Shown here piece by piece: positions 1 to 9,121 of a stretch of DNA of 64,000 nucleotides (positions within the stretch are counted from its first letter, which is position 1; the number at the start of each line of letters is the position of its first letter). Made by a program: the position numbers and the translations under genes. Source of the DNA: Methylotenera versatilis 79 (GTDB taxonomy: Bacteria > Pseudomonadota > Gammaproteobacteria > Burkholderiales > Methylophilaceae); NCBI RefSeq assembly GCF_000384375.1, contig NZ_ARVX01000001.1, positions 1,302,001 to 1,366,000 of the forward strand, written 5' to 3'. The notes under the pieces were generated by a model. The model was not told the DNA's origin and made no database searches. It saw only the letters and a list, made by a program, of their open reading frames with translations.

Positions 1-1638
1 GAAGGTTCACCAGTTGTTGTTGGTAACATGATGTATCTACACACTGCATTCCCGAACAATGTATACGCATTAGATTTAAACGATAACCAAAAAATCGTTT
101 GGTCTTATTTCCCAAAACAAGATCCATCAGTACAAGCTGTACTATGTTGCGATAACGTTTCACGTGGCTTAGGCTACGGCGACGGCAAAATCTATCTACA
201 ACAAAATGATGGTAACTTGGTTGCTTTAGATGCTAAAACAGGTGCTAAAGCTTGGTCAGTATTGGTTAACGATCCAAAAGTTGGCGCGACAAACACTAAC
301 GCACCACACGTAATCAAAGACAAAGTATTAACAGGTTGTTCTGGTGCTGAATTCGGTGTTCGCTGCTTTATCGCTGCTTACAACCTAAAAGACGGTTCAT
401 TGGCATGGAAAGCTTACTCAACAGGTCCTGATGCTGAAGTTATGCTTGGTTCTGATTTCAACTCAGCAAACCCACTATACAATGCACTATCAGTTTACGC
501 TGATGTAAATGGTGGTAACAAACAAGGCGGTTCTTTCAAAACACTTGATGCTGCATCGATCAAAGGTGGCGAAAAAGAATTGGGCACACGTACATGGTTG
601 AAACCACAAGCAGTTAAAGATGGTTGGCAACATGGTGGTGGCTCTGTATGGGGCTGGTGGCCGTATGATGCACGTACAAACTTGGTTTACTACGGAACAG
701 GTAACCCATCAGTTTGGAACCCAGATGTCCGTCCAGGCGATAACAAATGGTCAATGACTATTTTCGCTCGTGATTTAGATACTGGTATCGCTAAATGGGG
801 CATGCAAATGACGCCACATGATGAGTGGGATTACGATGGTATTAACGAAGTGATCTTGTTCGACAAAGGCGGTAAAACATACGCTTGGCATCATGACCGT
901 AACGGTTTCGCTTATACATGGCAAGCTGGTAACGGTACATTAGTTGCTGCTGAGAAAGTACATCCATTCGTTAACTGGGCAACTGGTGTTGATTTAAAAA
1001 CAGGCGTTCCAGCTAAAGATGGTAAGTATTCTACTCACCAAGACTACAATGCAAAAGGCATCTGCCCAGCTGCATTGGGTACTAAAGACCAACAACCTGC
1101 TGCGTATTCACCAAAAACAGGTTTAGTGTACACACCATTGAACCACGTTTGTATGACATACGAGCCAGTTGAGTCTAAATACGTGGCTGGTCAACCTTGG
1201 GTTGGTGCTACTTTAACGATGTTTGCTGGTCCTGACGGCGTAATGGGTGGCTTCGGCGCTTACAACCCAATGACTAACAAAAAAGTTTGGTACAACAAAG
1301 AGAAATTCTCTGCTTGGGGTGGTGCTTTAACAACTGCAACTGATTTAGTGTTCTACGGTACATTAGATCGCTGGTTAAAAGCGGTTGATGCACAATCAGG
1401 TAAAGAACTTTGGAAATTCCAAGTGGGTTCTGGCGTGATTGGTAACTCATTCACATACGGCAACAAAGGCAAACAATACGTTGGTGTATTATCAGGTATT
1501 GGTGGCTGGGCTGGTGTGGCGATGAACCTTGGTATGACTAACGACACAGACGCACTTGGTGCTGCTGGTGGTTACAAAGAGTTAACTAAATACAATGCTG
1601 CTCCTGGCGGCGGTGCATTAACAGTATTCTCACTATAA
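1..1638 (+). CDS. xoxF: Lanthanide-dependent methanol dehydrogenase XoxF (5' truncated)
   Basis: Periplasmic PQQ-dependent methanol dehydrogenase, first step of methanol oxidation, passing electrons to a cytochrome c. The frame is open from base 1, so the N-terminus lies outside the window. An adjacent Cys-Cys pair (145-150), typical of the PQQ-site disulfide ring, is present. The motif DEWDYDGIN gives the catalytic Asp (829-831) and, two residues on, a second Asp (835-837). That second Asp is the lanthanide ligand of XoxF; calcium-type MxaF has Ala there. Trp- and Gly-rich beta-propeller repeats run throughout. A strong terminator follows, then xoxJ and cytochrome genes in the usual xoxFJG arrangement. 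Assignment as XoxF rather than MxaF rests on the DYD motif and on XoxJ. Confidence 0.97.
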   Translation, partial: EGSPVVVGNMMYLHTAFPNNVYALDLNDNQKIVWSYFPKQDPSVQAVLCCDNVSRGLGYGDGKIYLQQNDGNLVALDAKTGAKAWSVLVNDPKVGATNTNAPHVIKDKVLTGCSGAEFGVRCFIAAYNLKDGSLAWKAYSTGPDAEVMLGSDFNSANPLYNALSVYADVNGGNKQGGSFKTLDAASIKGGEKELGTRTWLKPQAVKDGWQHGGGSVWGWWPYDARTNLVYYGTGNPSVWNPDVRPGDNKWSMTIFARDLDTGIAKWGMQMTPHDEWDYDGINEVILFDKGGKTYAWHHDRNGFAYTWQAGNGTLVAAEKVHPFVNWATGVDLKTGVPAKDGKYSTHQDYNAKGICPAALGTKDQQPAAYSPKTGLVYTPLNHVCMTYEPVESKYVAGQPWVGATLTMFAGPDGVMGGFGAYNPMTNKKVWYNKEKFSAWGGALTTATDLVFYGTLDRWLKAVDAQSGKELWKFQVGSGVIGNSFTYGNKGKQYVGVLSGIGGWAGVAMNLGMTNDTDALGAAGGYKELTKYNAAPGGGALTVFSL

Positions 1639-1695
1639 TTAATCGGAAGATTAGTTGTAAGAAAATACCAGTTAACTGTTAGTTAATGTCAAAAG

Positions 1696-1723
1696 AAACA
1701 CCTCGCTTCGGCGAGGTGTTTTT
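1696..1723 (+). terminator. Rho-independent terminator after xoxF
   Basis: A perfect GC-rich stem (aacacctcgc paired with gcgaggtgtt) closes a TTCG tetraloop and is followed by a run of T. It lies 58 bases after the xoxF stop, so xoxF is probably transcribed separately from xoxJ. Confidence 0.9.
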
Positions 1724-1928
1724 ATTTGTGCGCAGCTTAATCAAATTGTAATAGCTATGTACAGACAGAAATATCCAGATAGCTAAACGAAACAATTACA
1801 ATTTAGTTACAATAGGAAAGTTTCATGGTTTTCATTAAAGAACTTTTGCCAGTTTGAGTTACTCTTACCATAGTAAGTTGAGCGAACCAAGTGAGAATTT
1901 GTCCCGTTTTTAAATAAGGAAATAAAAA

Positions 1929-2816
1929 ATGTTAAAACAATTAAAAGGGTTGGCTGTGTGCCTTGCATTAGTGTCTGGCTATGCATCAGCTGCAGGAGAA
2001 CCGGTTGATATAAAGGATGTTCCGTCATTAAGTGCTGATGAAGGCCGTGTTGGTGAGGTGCGTCGAGTAGATGACGGGACCGAATTTAAAGTCTGTGCAG
2101 ACCCTGACAACATGCCTTATTCAAATATTAGAGGTGAGGGTTTTGAAGACAAAATTGCAGAAGTATTGGCTAAAGATATTGGTAAAAAATTAAGCTATGC
2201 CTATGCCTATAATCGCCAAGGTTTTTTAAGAAATACGATTAATGCTGGCCGCTGCGATGTAATTATTGGCACAACATCCGACTTCGACGCATTAAGAACG
2301 TCAGAACCTTATTACAGATCAGGTCATGTATTTGTTTGGCGTAAAGAGAGTAACTTTAAAATCACTGATTGGAAGTCACCAGACTTGCGTAAAGGCATTA
2401 TCGGCATAGTGGATAAAAGTCCAGCAACAGTGCCACTTAATGATAATGATTTAATGGCAAATGCAAGACCATATCGCTTACAGCGTGATTTGAATTTACC
2501 TACTAGCTTCCTGATTGACGACTTAGCCAAAGGCGATATTGATGTGGCGATTATGTGGGGACCAATAGCTGGTTACTATATGAAACAGTCTAAAGTGCCA
2601 TTAGAAATGGCTTTTGTTCCTGAATACAATAAAGTTAATTTACAGGGTAAGGAATATTGGAATATTTCTGTGGGAGTGCGCAAAAAAGACAAAGAGCGTA
2701 TGGAAGTGATTAATGCTGCTTTAGCCCGAAATAAAGACAAAATCGCACAAATTTTAGCGGATTACGGCATTCCTACTGTCCCAGTTTTAGCAGGTGATAC
2801 CGTCTTTAAGAAATAA
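1929..2816 (+). CDS. xoxJ: XoxJ, periplasmic solute-binding-like methanol oxidation protein
   Basis: Member of the MoxJ/XoxJ family, periplasmic proteins with an amino-acid-binding-protein fold that always accompany quinoprotein methanol dehydrogenases; a role in maturing or activating XoxF has been proposed. It has a Sec signal peptide (residues 1-22, ending ASA) and the family motif VCADPDNMPYSN near residue 57. Length of 295 residues is normal. The start has a good AAGGA site nine bases upstream. It lies downstream of xoxF behind a terminator, so it likely has its own promoter in the AT-rich 1730-1915 region, where nested dyads are visible (1743-1758 against 1779-1804). Confidence 0.93.
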   Translation: MLKQLKGLAVCLALVSGYASAAGEPVDIKDVPSLSADEGRVGEVRRVDDGTEFKVCADPDNMPYSNIRGEGFEDKIAEVLAKDIGKKLSYAYAYNRQGFLRNTINAGRCDVIIGTTSDFDALRTSEPYYRSGHVFVWRKESNFKITDWKSPDLRKGIIGIVDKSPATVPLNDNDLMANARPYRLQRDLNLPTSFLIDDLAKGDIDVAIMWGPIAGYYMKQSKVPLEMAFVPEYNKVNLQGKEYWNISVGVRKKDKERMEVINAALARNKDKIAQILADYGIPTVPVLAGDTVFKK

Positions 2817-2838
2817 CTAAAAACGCTTGTCACAAGGG

Positions 2839-2910
2839 TGACATAATTTGCAAAAGCAAGTAGAATCACGCGTTCGTTTGATGGCAGAATGACGCAAGTA
2901 AATTATGTCA
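2839..2910. repeat. Inverted repeat in the xoxJ-xoxG spacer
   Basis: Perfect 11-base arms tgacataattt (2839-2849) and aaattatgtca (2900-2910) face each other across 50 bases. The left arm overlaps a smaller palindrome, tgtcac-aagg-gtgaca (2828-2843). This could be an operator or an mRNA structure controlling the cytochrome gene; neither is proven. Confidence 0.45.
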
Positions 2911-3076
2911 ACCAAGTAGAAATAGTATTCGTTAATTGGTCATATGTTCTAAACTGCACTGAAATTAACTGCGATTTAACAGGATTAATTGAACATCAAG
3001 GTGTTAATTAATTGTTGCAATTAAGTAAAAGAATGCAAATAGGACGTTGCTCATATTCTATAAATTAGGAGAAAAC

Positions 3077-3592
3077 ATGTTAGGCAATAAAGCATTAAAA
3101 TCAACTTTATTTGTTGGTATGTTGGCATTAGCAGGACTTACACTATCATCTCAGGCAAGCGCTGCTTGTAATTTTGTTGCAACACAAGATGGCAGCCCAT
3201 TCGTAATTAAAGCAACTGAAGCAGATACGCCACAAGCGAAAGAGTTTCTAGAGACATGTATCAATCCATACACAAAAGCGTATGCAAAAGATCCAGAAGC
3301 AGCAAAAGCAGGTAAAAAGAAATTTGGTTACTATTCATGTACACAATGTCATGGTCCTAATGGTGGCGGTCAAGTAGGCCCAGCTATTACTGACAGTACT
3401 TGGCAGTATTCAAAACATGTAACAGATAAAGGCATGTTCGAAACTATTGCTCATGGTTCAAATGGCGGTATGTTTGCATGGCATCAACAATTAGGTAACC
3501 CAGAAAATTTATCAACCGATGATATCTTGAAAGTAATCGGCTGGTTGCGTACGCAATATAAAGGCGGCGGCGAGACACCTTGGTTAAAATAA
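3077..3592 (+). CDS. xoxG: Periplasmic c-type cytochrome, XoxG-like electron acceptor of XoxF
   Basis: Monoheme cytochrome c expected to take electrons from XoxF. It has a signal peptide (residues 1-30, ending ASA) and one CTQCH heme site (C88, C91, H92); Met residues at 120 and 132 are candidates for the sixth iron ligand. The start at 3077 is chosen because AGGAG lies five bases upstream and it puts the signal peptide at the N-terminus; an in-frame upstream extension to 3047 is not supported. Two extra cysteines, C31 at the predicted mature N-terminus and C61, are absent from the paralog next door and could form a disulfide. A terminator follows. Confidence 0.9.
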   Translation: MLGNKALKSTLFVGMLALAGLTLSSQASAACNFVATQDGSPFVIKATEADTPQAKEFLETCINPYTKAYAKDPEAAKAGKKKFGYYSCTQCHGPNGGGQVGPAITDSTWQYSKHVTDKGMFETIAHGSNGGMFAWHQQLGNPENLSTDDILKVIGWLRTQYKGGGETPWLK

Positions 3593-3632
3593 GCCAAAAG
3601 CTTGTTATTTAACTAAAAAGTCAAAAAATCAA

Positions 3633-3664
3633 AAGGCTACTGTATAATTGCAGTAGCCTTTTTT
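3633..3664 (+). terminator. Rho-independent terminator after xoxG
   Basis: Stem aaggctactg (3633-3642) pairs with cagtagcctt (3651-3660) around an 8-base loop, followed by a T run. It separates the two cytochrome genes. Confidence 0.85.
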
Positions 3665-3713
3665 ACAGATTAAAATACAAAAAACTAAAAGTAATATATT
3701 CATGGAGATAAAA

Positions 3714-4256
3714 ATGAATCGCATTAAATTGAGTTTAGCAGTTGTTTTACTAGCAGCTAGCCTAACAGCTTGTAACAAATCAGATGATAAAGCTGCTGCA
3801 AGTGGCACAGCTGCAGCACCTGCAGTAAGTGCAGGTAAAGCGATAGAGTTTGTCACTACGCAAGACAGCAAGCCTTTAGTGATTGATGCGGCTTTATTCG
3901 ATACACCAGCCGCAAAGGAGTTTTTAGCGACGGGTAAAAATACCTATATTGGCAATGCAGACGCAATTGCTAAAGGTAAAAAAGTATTCCAGCTTTATTC
4001 ATGTACACAATGTCATGGTCCAGAAGCAAAAGGTCAAGTAGGTCCTGGTTTAACAGGCCCTGATTACAAATATCCTAAGGATGCAACTAATAAAGGTATG
4101 TTTGAAACTGTTTGGCATGGTACAAATGGCGGTATGGGCGCAAAAGGTATTGGTTTAATGGATCCTACCGATCCTAAAAATGGTATTTCACCAGATGAAT
4201 TGCTAAAGATTATTGCTTGGGTACGTAGCATGAGTAGCGTTACTGGAAACGAGTGA
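3714..4256 (+). CDS. Lipoprotein c-type cytochrome, paralog of XoxG
   Basis: Monoheme cytochrome c with a lipoprotein signal: the lipobox SLTAC puts the lipidated Cys at residue 20, followed by an Ala/Ser-rich linker. The heme site is CTQCH (C97, C100, H101). From about residue 44 it aligns with the preceding cytochrome (FVTTQD, DTPAAKEF, YSCTQCHGP, GQVGP, KGMFET, HGTNGGM), so the two look like a tandem duplication. It lacks the two extra Cys of the neighbour. The start at 3714 is preferred over 3702 because a GGAG site sits at 3704-3707. It probably sits on a periplasmic membrane face and relays electrons from the soluble cytochrome to an oxidase; that role is inference. Confidence 0.85.
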   Translation: MNRIKLSLAVVLLAASLTACNKSDDKAAASGTAAAPAVSAGKAIEFVTTQDSKPLVIDAALFDTPAAKEFLATGKNTYIGNADAIAKGKKVFQLYSCTQCHGPEAKGQVGPGLTGPDYKYPKDATNKGMFETVWHGTNGGMGAKGIGLMDPTDPKNGISPDELLKIIAWVRSMSSVTGNE

Positions 4257-4270
4257 TTTTGTATCGATTT

Positions 4271-4305
4271 AACGCGCTTGCTGGTTTCAGCAGGCGCGTT
4301 TTTAT
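4271..4305 (+). terminator. Rho-independent terminator after the second cytochrome gene
   Basis: Arms aacgcgc (4271-4277) and gcgcgtt (4294-4300) continue into tgctg/cagca around loop gttt, followed by a T-rich tail. Confidence 0.88.
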
Positions 4306-4343
4306 TTTAAAAACATGTATTTAATTATTAAGTAAAATTTAGA

Positions 4344-5666
4344 ATGAACACACAAAATTTACATCATATCGTTATCGTAGGCGGTGGCGCAGGCGGGTTA
4401 GAGCTTGCGACGCGTTTAGGTGACTCGCTGGGCAAGAAGAAACAGGCCATTATTACCCTTATCGATAGCACTAGAACGCATGTTTGGAAGCCATTACTGC
4501 ACGAGATTGCCGCTGGCAGTATGAACCCGGACAAACATGAATTGGAATATTTGGCGCAAGCACATTGGCATCATTTTAATTTTAGGCTTGGTCGAATGGA
4601 TGGCTTAGATAGAGTTAAAAAAGAGGTGACGATTGCACCTTATTTTGATGAAGATGGCATTGAGGTTATCTCGCGGCGTACTTTTCAATATGATAGTTTG
4701 GTGATTGCAATCGGCAGTACCACGAATGATTTTGGTATTAAAGGTGCCCGCGAGTATTCAATTGCATTGGATACGCAAGACCAAGCAGAAAAATTTCATC
4801 GCCGCTTGCATAACGCTTTAGTGCGCGCACAAACGCAAGTTACACCAGTGCAGGCTGGTCAGCTAGAGGTGGTTATTGTTGGTGCAGGCGCGACAGGTGT
4901 TGAGTTGGCAGCAGAGTTACATAATACGACGCGTGAATTAGCGGCGTACGGCCTAGATAAGATTGATGCCGATCGCGATATTAAGATTTCAATTATTGAA
5001 GCCAGTGAGCGTGTATTGCCAGCATTACCGCCTAAACTTTCTCAATCTGTCGATTTAGAATTGCGAAAATTACGTGTGCATGTTTATACTGGTGAGCGTG
5101 TAACAGAAGTTTCAGATAAAGGCGTTTATACACATAGCGGTCGTTTTATTCCTTCAGCCTTGGTTGTTTGGGCCGCTGGTATTAAAGCGCCAGACTTTTT
5201 AAAAGATCTAGGCGGTTTGGAAACAAATCGAATTAATCAATTATTAGTTAAGCAAACGTTGCAAACGACCATTGATGATAGTATTTTTGCCTTCGGTGAC
5301 TGTGCTGCTTGCCCTTGGCTTGGTCACGATGGTAACGTGCCACCGAGAGCACAAGCAGCACACCAGCAAGCATCGCTTTTGTTTAAAACGATGAAAAAAC
5401 GCGTAGCGAATAAAACGAATTTACCTGATTATCACTATACTGATTATGGATCGTTAGTTAACTTAGGTCGCTATTCTACGGTGGGTAGCTTAATGGGTAC
5501 GCTTTCTGGCGGCAGCATGTACATTGAGGGTTTATTTGCTAGATTAATGTATCAATCATTATATAAAATGCATTTAATGACCTTGCATGGCGTATTTGAA
5601 GTGATCTTGCAGACGGTCGCTAGATTGATTACACGTAGAACAGAAGCGCAAGTAAAGCTACATTAA
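4344..5666 (+). CDS. ndh: Type II NADH:quinone oxidoreductase
   Basis: Single-subunit, non-proton-pumping FAD enzyme that oxidises NADH and reduces membrane quinone. The N-terminal FAD-binding Rossmann motif GGGAGG is at residues 13-18, the second (NADH) motif VGAGATGVE is near 179-187, and the FAD-contacting FAFGDCA motif is near residue 313. The C-terminal 70 residues are amphipathic and basic, as expected for membrane attachment. At 440 residues it is of normal length. It is a likely sink for NADH made by formate dehydrogenase. It stands alone between terminators. Confidence 0.92.
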   Translation: MNTQNLHHIVIVGGGAGGLELATRLGDSLGKKKQAIITLIDSTRTHVWKPLLHEIAAGSMNPDKHELEYLAQAHWHHFNFRLGRMDGLDRVKKEVTIAPYFDEDGIEVISRRTFQYDSLVIAIGSTTNDFGIKGAREYSIALDTQDQAEKFHRRLHNALVRAQTQVTPVQAGQLEVVIVGAGATGVELAAELHNTTRELAAYGLDKIDADRDIKISIIEASERVLPALPPKLSQSVDLELRKLRVHVYTGERVTEVSDKGVYTHSGRFIPSALVVWAAGIKAPDFLKDLGGLETNRINQLLVKQTLQTTIDDSIFAFGDCAACPWLGHDGNVPPRAQAAHQQASLLFKTMKKRVANKTNLPDYHYTDYGSLVNLGRYSTVGSLMGTLSGGSMYIEGLFARLMYQSLYKMHLMTLHGVFEVILQTVARLITRRTEAQVKLH

Positions 5667-5707
5667 CTCAATACATTAAATATAAATTAGGTTCACATTA
5701 AAGTAAA

Positions 5708-5733
5708 AAGCCTCGATATGTCGAGGCTTTTTT
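5708..5733. terminator. Bidirectional terminator between ndh and lplT
   Basis: Stem aagcctcga (5708-5716) pairs with tcgaggctt (5721-5729), loop tatg. It has A residues on the left and a T run on the right, so it can serve both converging genes. Confidence 0.88.
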
Positions 5734-5757
5734 ATATGCGTTTATTGAAATCTATAA

Positions 5758-6924
5758 TTAAGCTTGTATCTGTCGGCGATAAAGTCGATTAATCAAACTC
5801 ATTGAAACAATCACAAACAAGCCAAAGATGACCACGATATGGTTGATATGTAAATTCGCTTTCACCATCAACGTATAAGCACCGCTTAACAATAAAATAC
5901 CCAAATTCTCATTAAAGTTTTGTACGGCAATCGAATGGCCTGCACCAATAAGTAAATGACCTCGGTGTTGTAGTAATGCGTTGAGCGGTACGACAAAGAA
6001 ACCACTTAGTACGCCAATAATAAACAACAAGAAAGCGGCCAAATGCCATTCTGTTATAAACGCCATTATGATAACTAGAATCCCCATCACAATCCCAGCT
6101 GGCAGTACTTTTACCGAGTTCTCAAGTGTAATGTAACGGGCAGCAATAATTGAGCCTAACGCTACACCGGCTGCAACTGTAGCAGTTAATTGTGTCGCAT
6201 GGTCTAAGCCAAAGCCCAGCACTATACCAGCCCAGGCAATCACCACTAATCTTAAGGTGGCGCCAGCGCCCCAAAAAAGTGTAGTCACTGAAAGGGACAC
6301 TTGCCCTTGTGGATCACGCCAAAGTGCAATAAATGAACGATAAAAATCACTTAATATATATAAAGGATCTTTCTTTTCAATGGCATGATCAATCGGCAAC
6401 TTAGGAATAAACATATTAAATGCGGCAGCGGCTAGATACATAAACGCGATTGCAATCATTGCGCCTTGTGGGCTTATGCTGGCCATTTTTCCGCCAACAA
6501 TTGCACCTAAAATAATCGCAATAACGGTAGAACCTTCCATCCAGCCATTGGCATTGACCAATTTTTCAGGCGGTAATAGCTCAGTTAAAATGCCATATTT
6601 AGCGGGGGAATACGCAGCAGCACCAACGCCTACAATGCCATAAGCATAGAGTGGCGGCATGCCAAATATCATCGCCATACTGCCAAAAAATTTGATGCCA
6701 TTGGCAATGAACATCACACGGCCTTTTGGCAGCGCATCGGCAAATGAGCCGACAAATGGCGCGAGTACGATATAAGAAATCACAAAAAATTGTAAAAGCA
6801 GAGGCTCGTGCCATTCAGGTGCATGCATTTGTTGCAGCAAAGCAATCGCTGTAAATAACAATGCATTATCGGCTAGCGCTGACAGAAACTGAGCAACTAG
6901 AAGGGTGTAAAAACCTTTAGACAT
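5758..6924 (-). CDS. lplT: Lysophospholipid transporter LplT (MFS)
   Basis: Major facilitator superfamily inner-membrane protein that flips lysophospholipids inward for re-acylation. The N-terminus matches the LplT family (GFYTLLVAQFLSALADNALL), and a KGRVM loop lies between early helices. About 12 hydrophobic segments fit in 388 residues, the usual length. In many bacteria lplT adjoins or is fused to aas, the acyltransferase; no aas is seen here. It lies 48 bases downstream of the PhoH-family gene on the same strand and may be cotranscribed. Confidence 0.9.
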   Translation of the reverse strand: MSKGFYTLLVAQFLSALADNALLFTAIALLQQMHAPEWHEPLLLQFFVISYIVLAPFVGSFADALPKGRVMFIANGIKFFGSMAMIFGMPPLYAYGIVGVGAAAYSPAKYGILTELLPPEKLVNANGWMEGSTVIAIILGAIVGGKMASISPQGAMIAIAFMYLAAAAFNMFIPKLPIDHAIEKKDPLYILSDFYRSFIALWRDPQGQVSLSVTTLFWGAGATLRLVVIAWAGIVLGFGLDHATQLTATVAAGVALGSIIAARYITLENSVKVLPAGIVMGILVIIMAFITEWHLAAFLLFIIGVLSGFFVVPLNALLQHRGHLLIGAGHSIAVQNFNENLGILLLSGAYTLMVKANLHINHIVVIFGLFVIVSMSLINRLYRRQIQA

Positions 6925-6971
6925 TAACGCGTAAGCATTTAATTTTGATGAGTGATTTAAATCGAGCGCTA

Positions 6972-8450
6972 TTACAAAGCTTCTGCCGCAAAATCTGCCA
7001 AGCGAGAACGTTCACCACGCACGAGTGTAATGTGACCGTTATGCTCCCAGCCTTTAAAGCGATCAACCACATACGTTAAACCAGAGCTACCTTCAGTTAG
7101 ATAAGGTGTATCAATTTGGGCAATATTGCCTAAACAGACTACTTTAGTACCAGGGCCAGCGCGTGTAATTAGCGTTTTCATTTGTTTCGGTGTTAAGTTT
7201 TGTGCCTCATCAATGATTAAGAATTTATGCAAAAAAGTACGGCCACGCATAAAGTTAAGTGATTTTACTTTGATACGTGTGCGAATCAAATCTTGCGTCG
7301 CAGCACGACCCCATTCGCCAGCATCTTCATCGGTTTTATTCAGAACGTCTAGATTATCTTCCAGCGCGCCCATCCATGGCGCCATTTTTTCCTCTTCAGT
7401 GCCAGGTAAAAAGCCAATGTCTTCGCCAACTGGAACTGTTACACGCGTCATGATGATTTCAGAATAGATTTTTTTGTCCAATGTTTGTGTTAATGCTGCA
7501 GCTAAGGTCAATAAGGTTTTACCTGTACCCGCTTGGCCTAACAGCGTCACAAAATCAATATCAGGGTTCATTAACAAGTTAAGTGCAAAATTTTGTTCGC
7601 GATTACGCGCAACAATGCCCCAAACATTATGTTTAGGATTCATGTGATCATGCACAACTTGCAATACAGCATGATTATTCTCTAGCTTACGCACAATGGC
7701 GTGAAAAGGTTTATCGAACTCATAAAAAACGAATTCGTTGATTAAAAACGTTTTGACCAACGGGCCGGTGATGCGATAAAACATACGACCAGCTTCTTGC
7801 CAAGATTCCATCGCTTTACTGTGCGTATCCCAAAAATTTTGCGGCAATTCACGCATGCCGCTATAAAGTAAATCGGTATCTTCAAGCACCTTGTCATTAA
7901 AATAATCTTGTGCCATCACGCCCATTGCACGAGCTTTAATGCGGATATTGATGTCTTTGCTGACTAAAATAACTTGGCGATTAGGTTGCTGTTTTTGTTG
8001 TCCTAATACGACGCTGATAATCTGATTATCAGCTTTGCTACCAGCCAAACCGGGCAGCTCAATATCTACTTGTGACGTTTGTAAAAATAAGCGGCCGGCT
8101 AGATGTTTATTGCCATTAATGGCTAGAGGACAGCCTAATTCCAAATTCGTCAAATCAGTGCCGACAATCTCTTCTAAGTAACGGCTGGCTTGGCGTGCAT
8201 TTCGTGCAACTTCGGTCACGCCTTTTTTGTTGTTATCCAGTTCTTCAAGCGTAACCATTGGCAAGTAAATATCATGTTCTTCAAACCTAAATAGGCTTGA
8301 AGGATCGTGCATCAATACATTGGTATCCAGTACAAAAAGCTTAGTACTGGTTTTAGAGCTGACTGATTTGGAACCAGCCGATTTAGAAGCTGTTGATTTC
8401 AAACCAGTGCTTGAAGTGGATGATGCGTTTTCTGCTAATTTTTTCGCCAT
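6972..8450 (-). CDS. PIN domain-PhoH family ATPase
   Basis: Two-domain protein: an N-terminal PIN ribonuclease-like domain (about residues 37-165, with the acidic LDTNVLMHDP motif) and a C-terminal PhoH ATPase domain (about 280-492) with Walker A GQAGTGKT (305-312) and Walker B LIIDEAQ (411-417). This PhoH2/YlaK-type architecture is linked to RNA unwinding and cleavage; the cellular role in this group is not settled. Residues 9-36 form a low-complexity Ser/Thr/Lys linker before the PIN domain. It is followed closely by lplT and preceded by bcp at a 27-base gap, suggesting an operon bcp-phoH-lplT. Confidence 0.92.
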   Translation of the reverse strand: MAKKLAENASSTSSTGLKSTASKSAGSKSVSSKTSTKLFVLDTNVLMHDPSSLFRFEEHDIYLPMVTLEELDNNKKGVTEVARNARQASRYLEEIVGTDLTNLELGCPLAINGNKHLAGRLFLQTSQVDIELPGLAGSKADNQIISVVLGQQKQQPNRQVILVSKDINIRIKARAMGVMAQDYFNDKVLEDTDLLYSGMRELPQNFWDTHSKAMESWQEAGRMFYRITGPLVKTFLINEFVFYEFDKPFHAIVRKLENNHAVLQVVHDHMNPKHNVWGIVARNREQNFALNLLMNPDIDFVTLLGQAGTGKTLLTLAAALTQTLDKKIYSEIIMTRVTVPVGEDIGFLPGTEEEKMAPWMGALEDNLDVLNKTDEDAGEWGRAATQDLIRTRIKVKSLNFMRGRTFLHKFLIIDEAQNLTPKQMKTLITRAGPGTKVVCLGNIAQIDTPYLTEGSSGLTYVVDRFKGWEHNGHITLVRGERSRLADFAAEAL

Positions 8451-8477
8451 AGTTTTTAAAATAGTCTTTTAAATTAA

Positions 8478-8933
8478 TTATAAAGTTTGAATAAAATCCA
8501 GCACTTGTTGCACGTGCCCGTCTACTTTTACGCCACGCCATTCTTTTACCAAAACACCATTTTTATCAATCGCAAATGTGCTGCGTTCTACGCCGCGCAC
8601 TTGCTTGCCGTACATGTTTTTCATTTTCATCACGCTAAAAAGGCTACAGGCCAATTCTTCTGTATCTGCCAATAATTCAAACGGAAAGCTGAATTTAGCT
8701 TTAAAGTTTTCATGTGATTTTAAGCTGTCACGCGAAACACCAACAATTTCAGTATTCGCTGCCTGAAAATCCGCATAGTGATCACGAAATTGCATGCCCT
8801 GCGTAGTACAGCCTGGTGTGGAATCTTTTGGGTAAAAATAAATAACCAGCGTTTTACCTAGATAGTCAGATAGTTTAAAAGTTTTTCCACTAGTGGCAGG
8901 TAATTCAAAATCAGTAACGGGCTGGTTTAACAT
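8478..8933 (-). CDS. bcp: Thiol peroxidase Bcp/PrxQ
   Basis: Cytoplasmic thioredoxin-dependent peroxiredoxin that reduces hydrogen peroxide and organic peroxides. The peroxidatic Cys is C42 in PKDSTPGCTTQ. The resolving Cys found five residues later in E. coli Bcp is Met here; the only other Cys is C96 (ELACSLFS), so a PrxQ-type disulfide between C42 and C96 is likely (inference). At 151 residues it is a full-length protein. It heads the minus-strand set with the PhoH-family ATPase and lplT. Confidence 0.92.
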   Translation of the reverse strand: MLNQPVTDFELPATSGKTFKLSDYLGKTLVIYFYPKDSTPGCTTQGMQFRDHYADFQAANTEIVGVSRDSLKSHENFKAKFSFPFELLADTEELACSLFSVMKMKNMYGKQVRGVERSTFAIDKNGVLVKEWRGVKVDGHVQQVLDFIQTL

Positions 8934-9121
8934 ATTTGGTGGTTTAGTATATTGGTTTAACGTGTTAATTATCGTGCGGATAAGAGTTATTTAACTACGT
9001 TCCTATTGTTGTAAAAAAACGGCATTAAGGCAAGCTTAAATTGCACTAATATTTAAGACAGGTATTTGAGACAAGCATGAATACTTAACGTGCGAAAAAT
9101 GCCAAAAATGCTTCTGACTGT

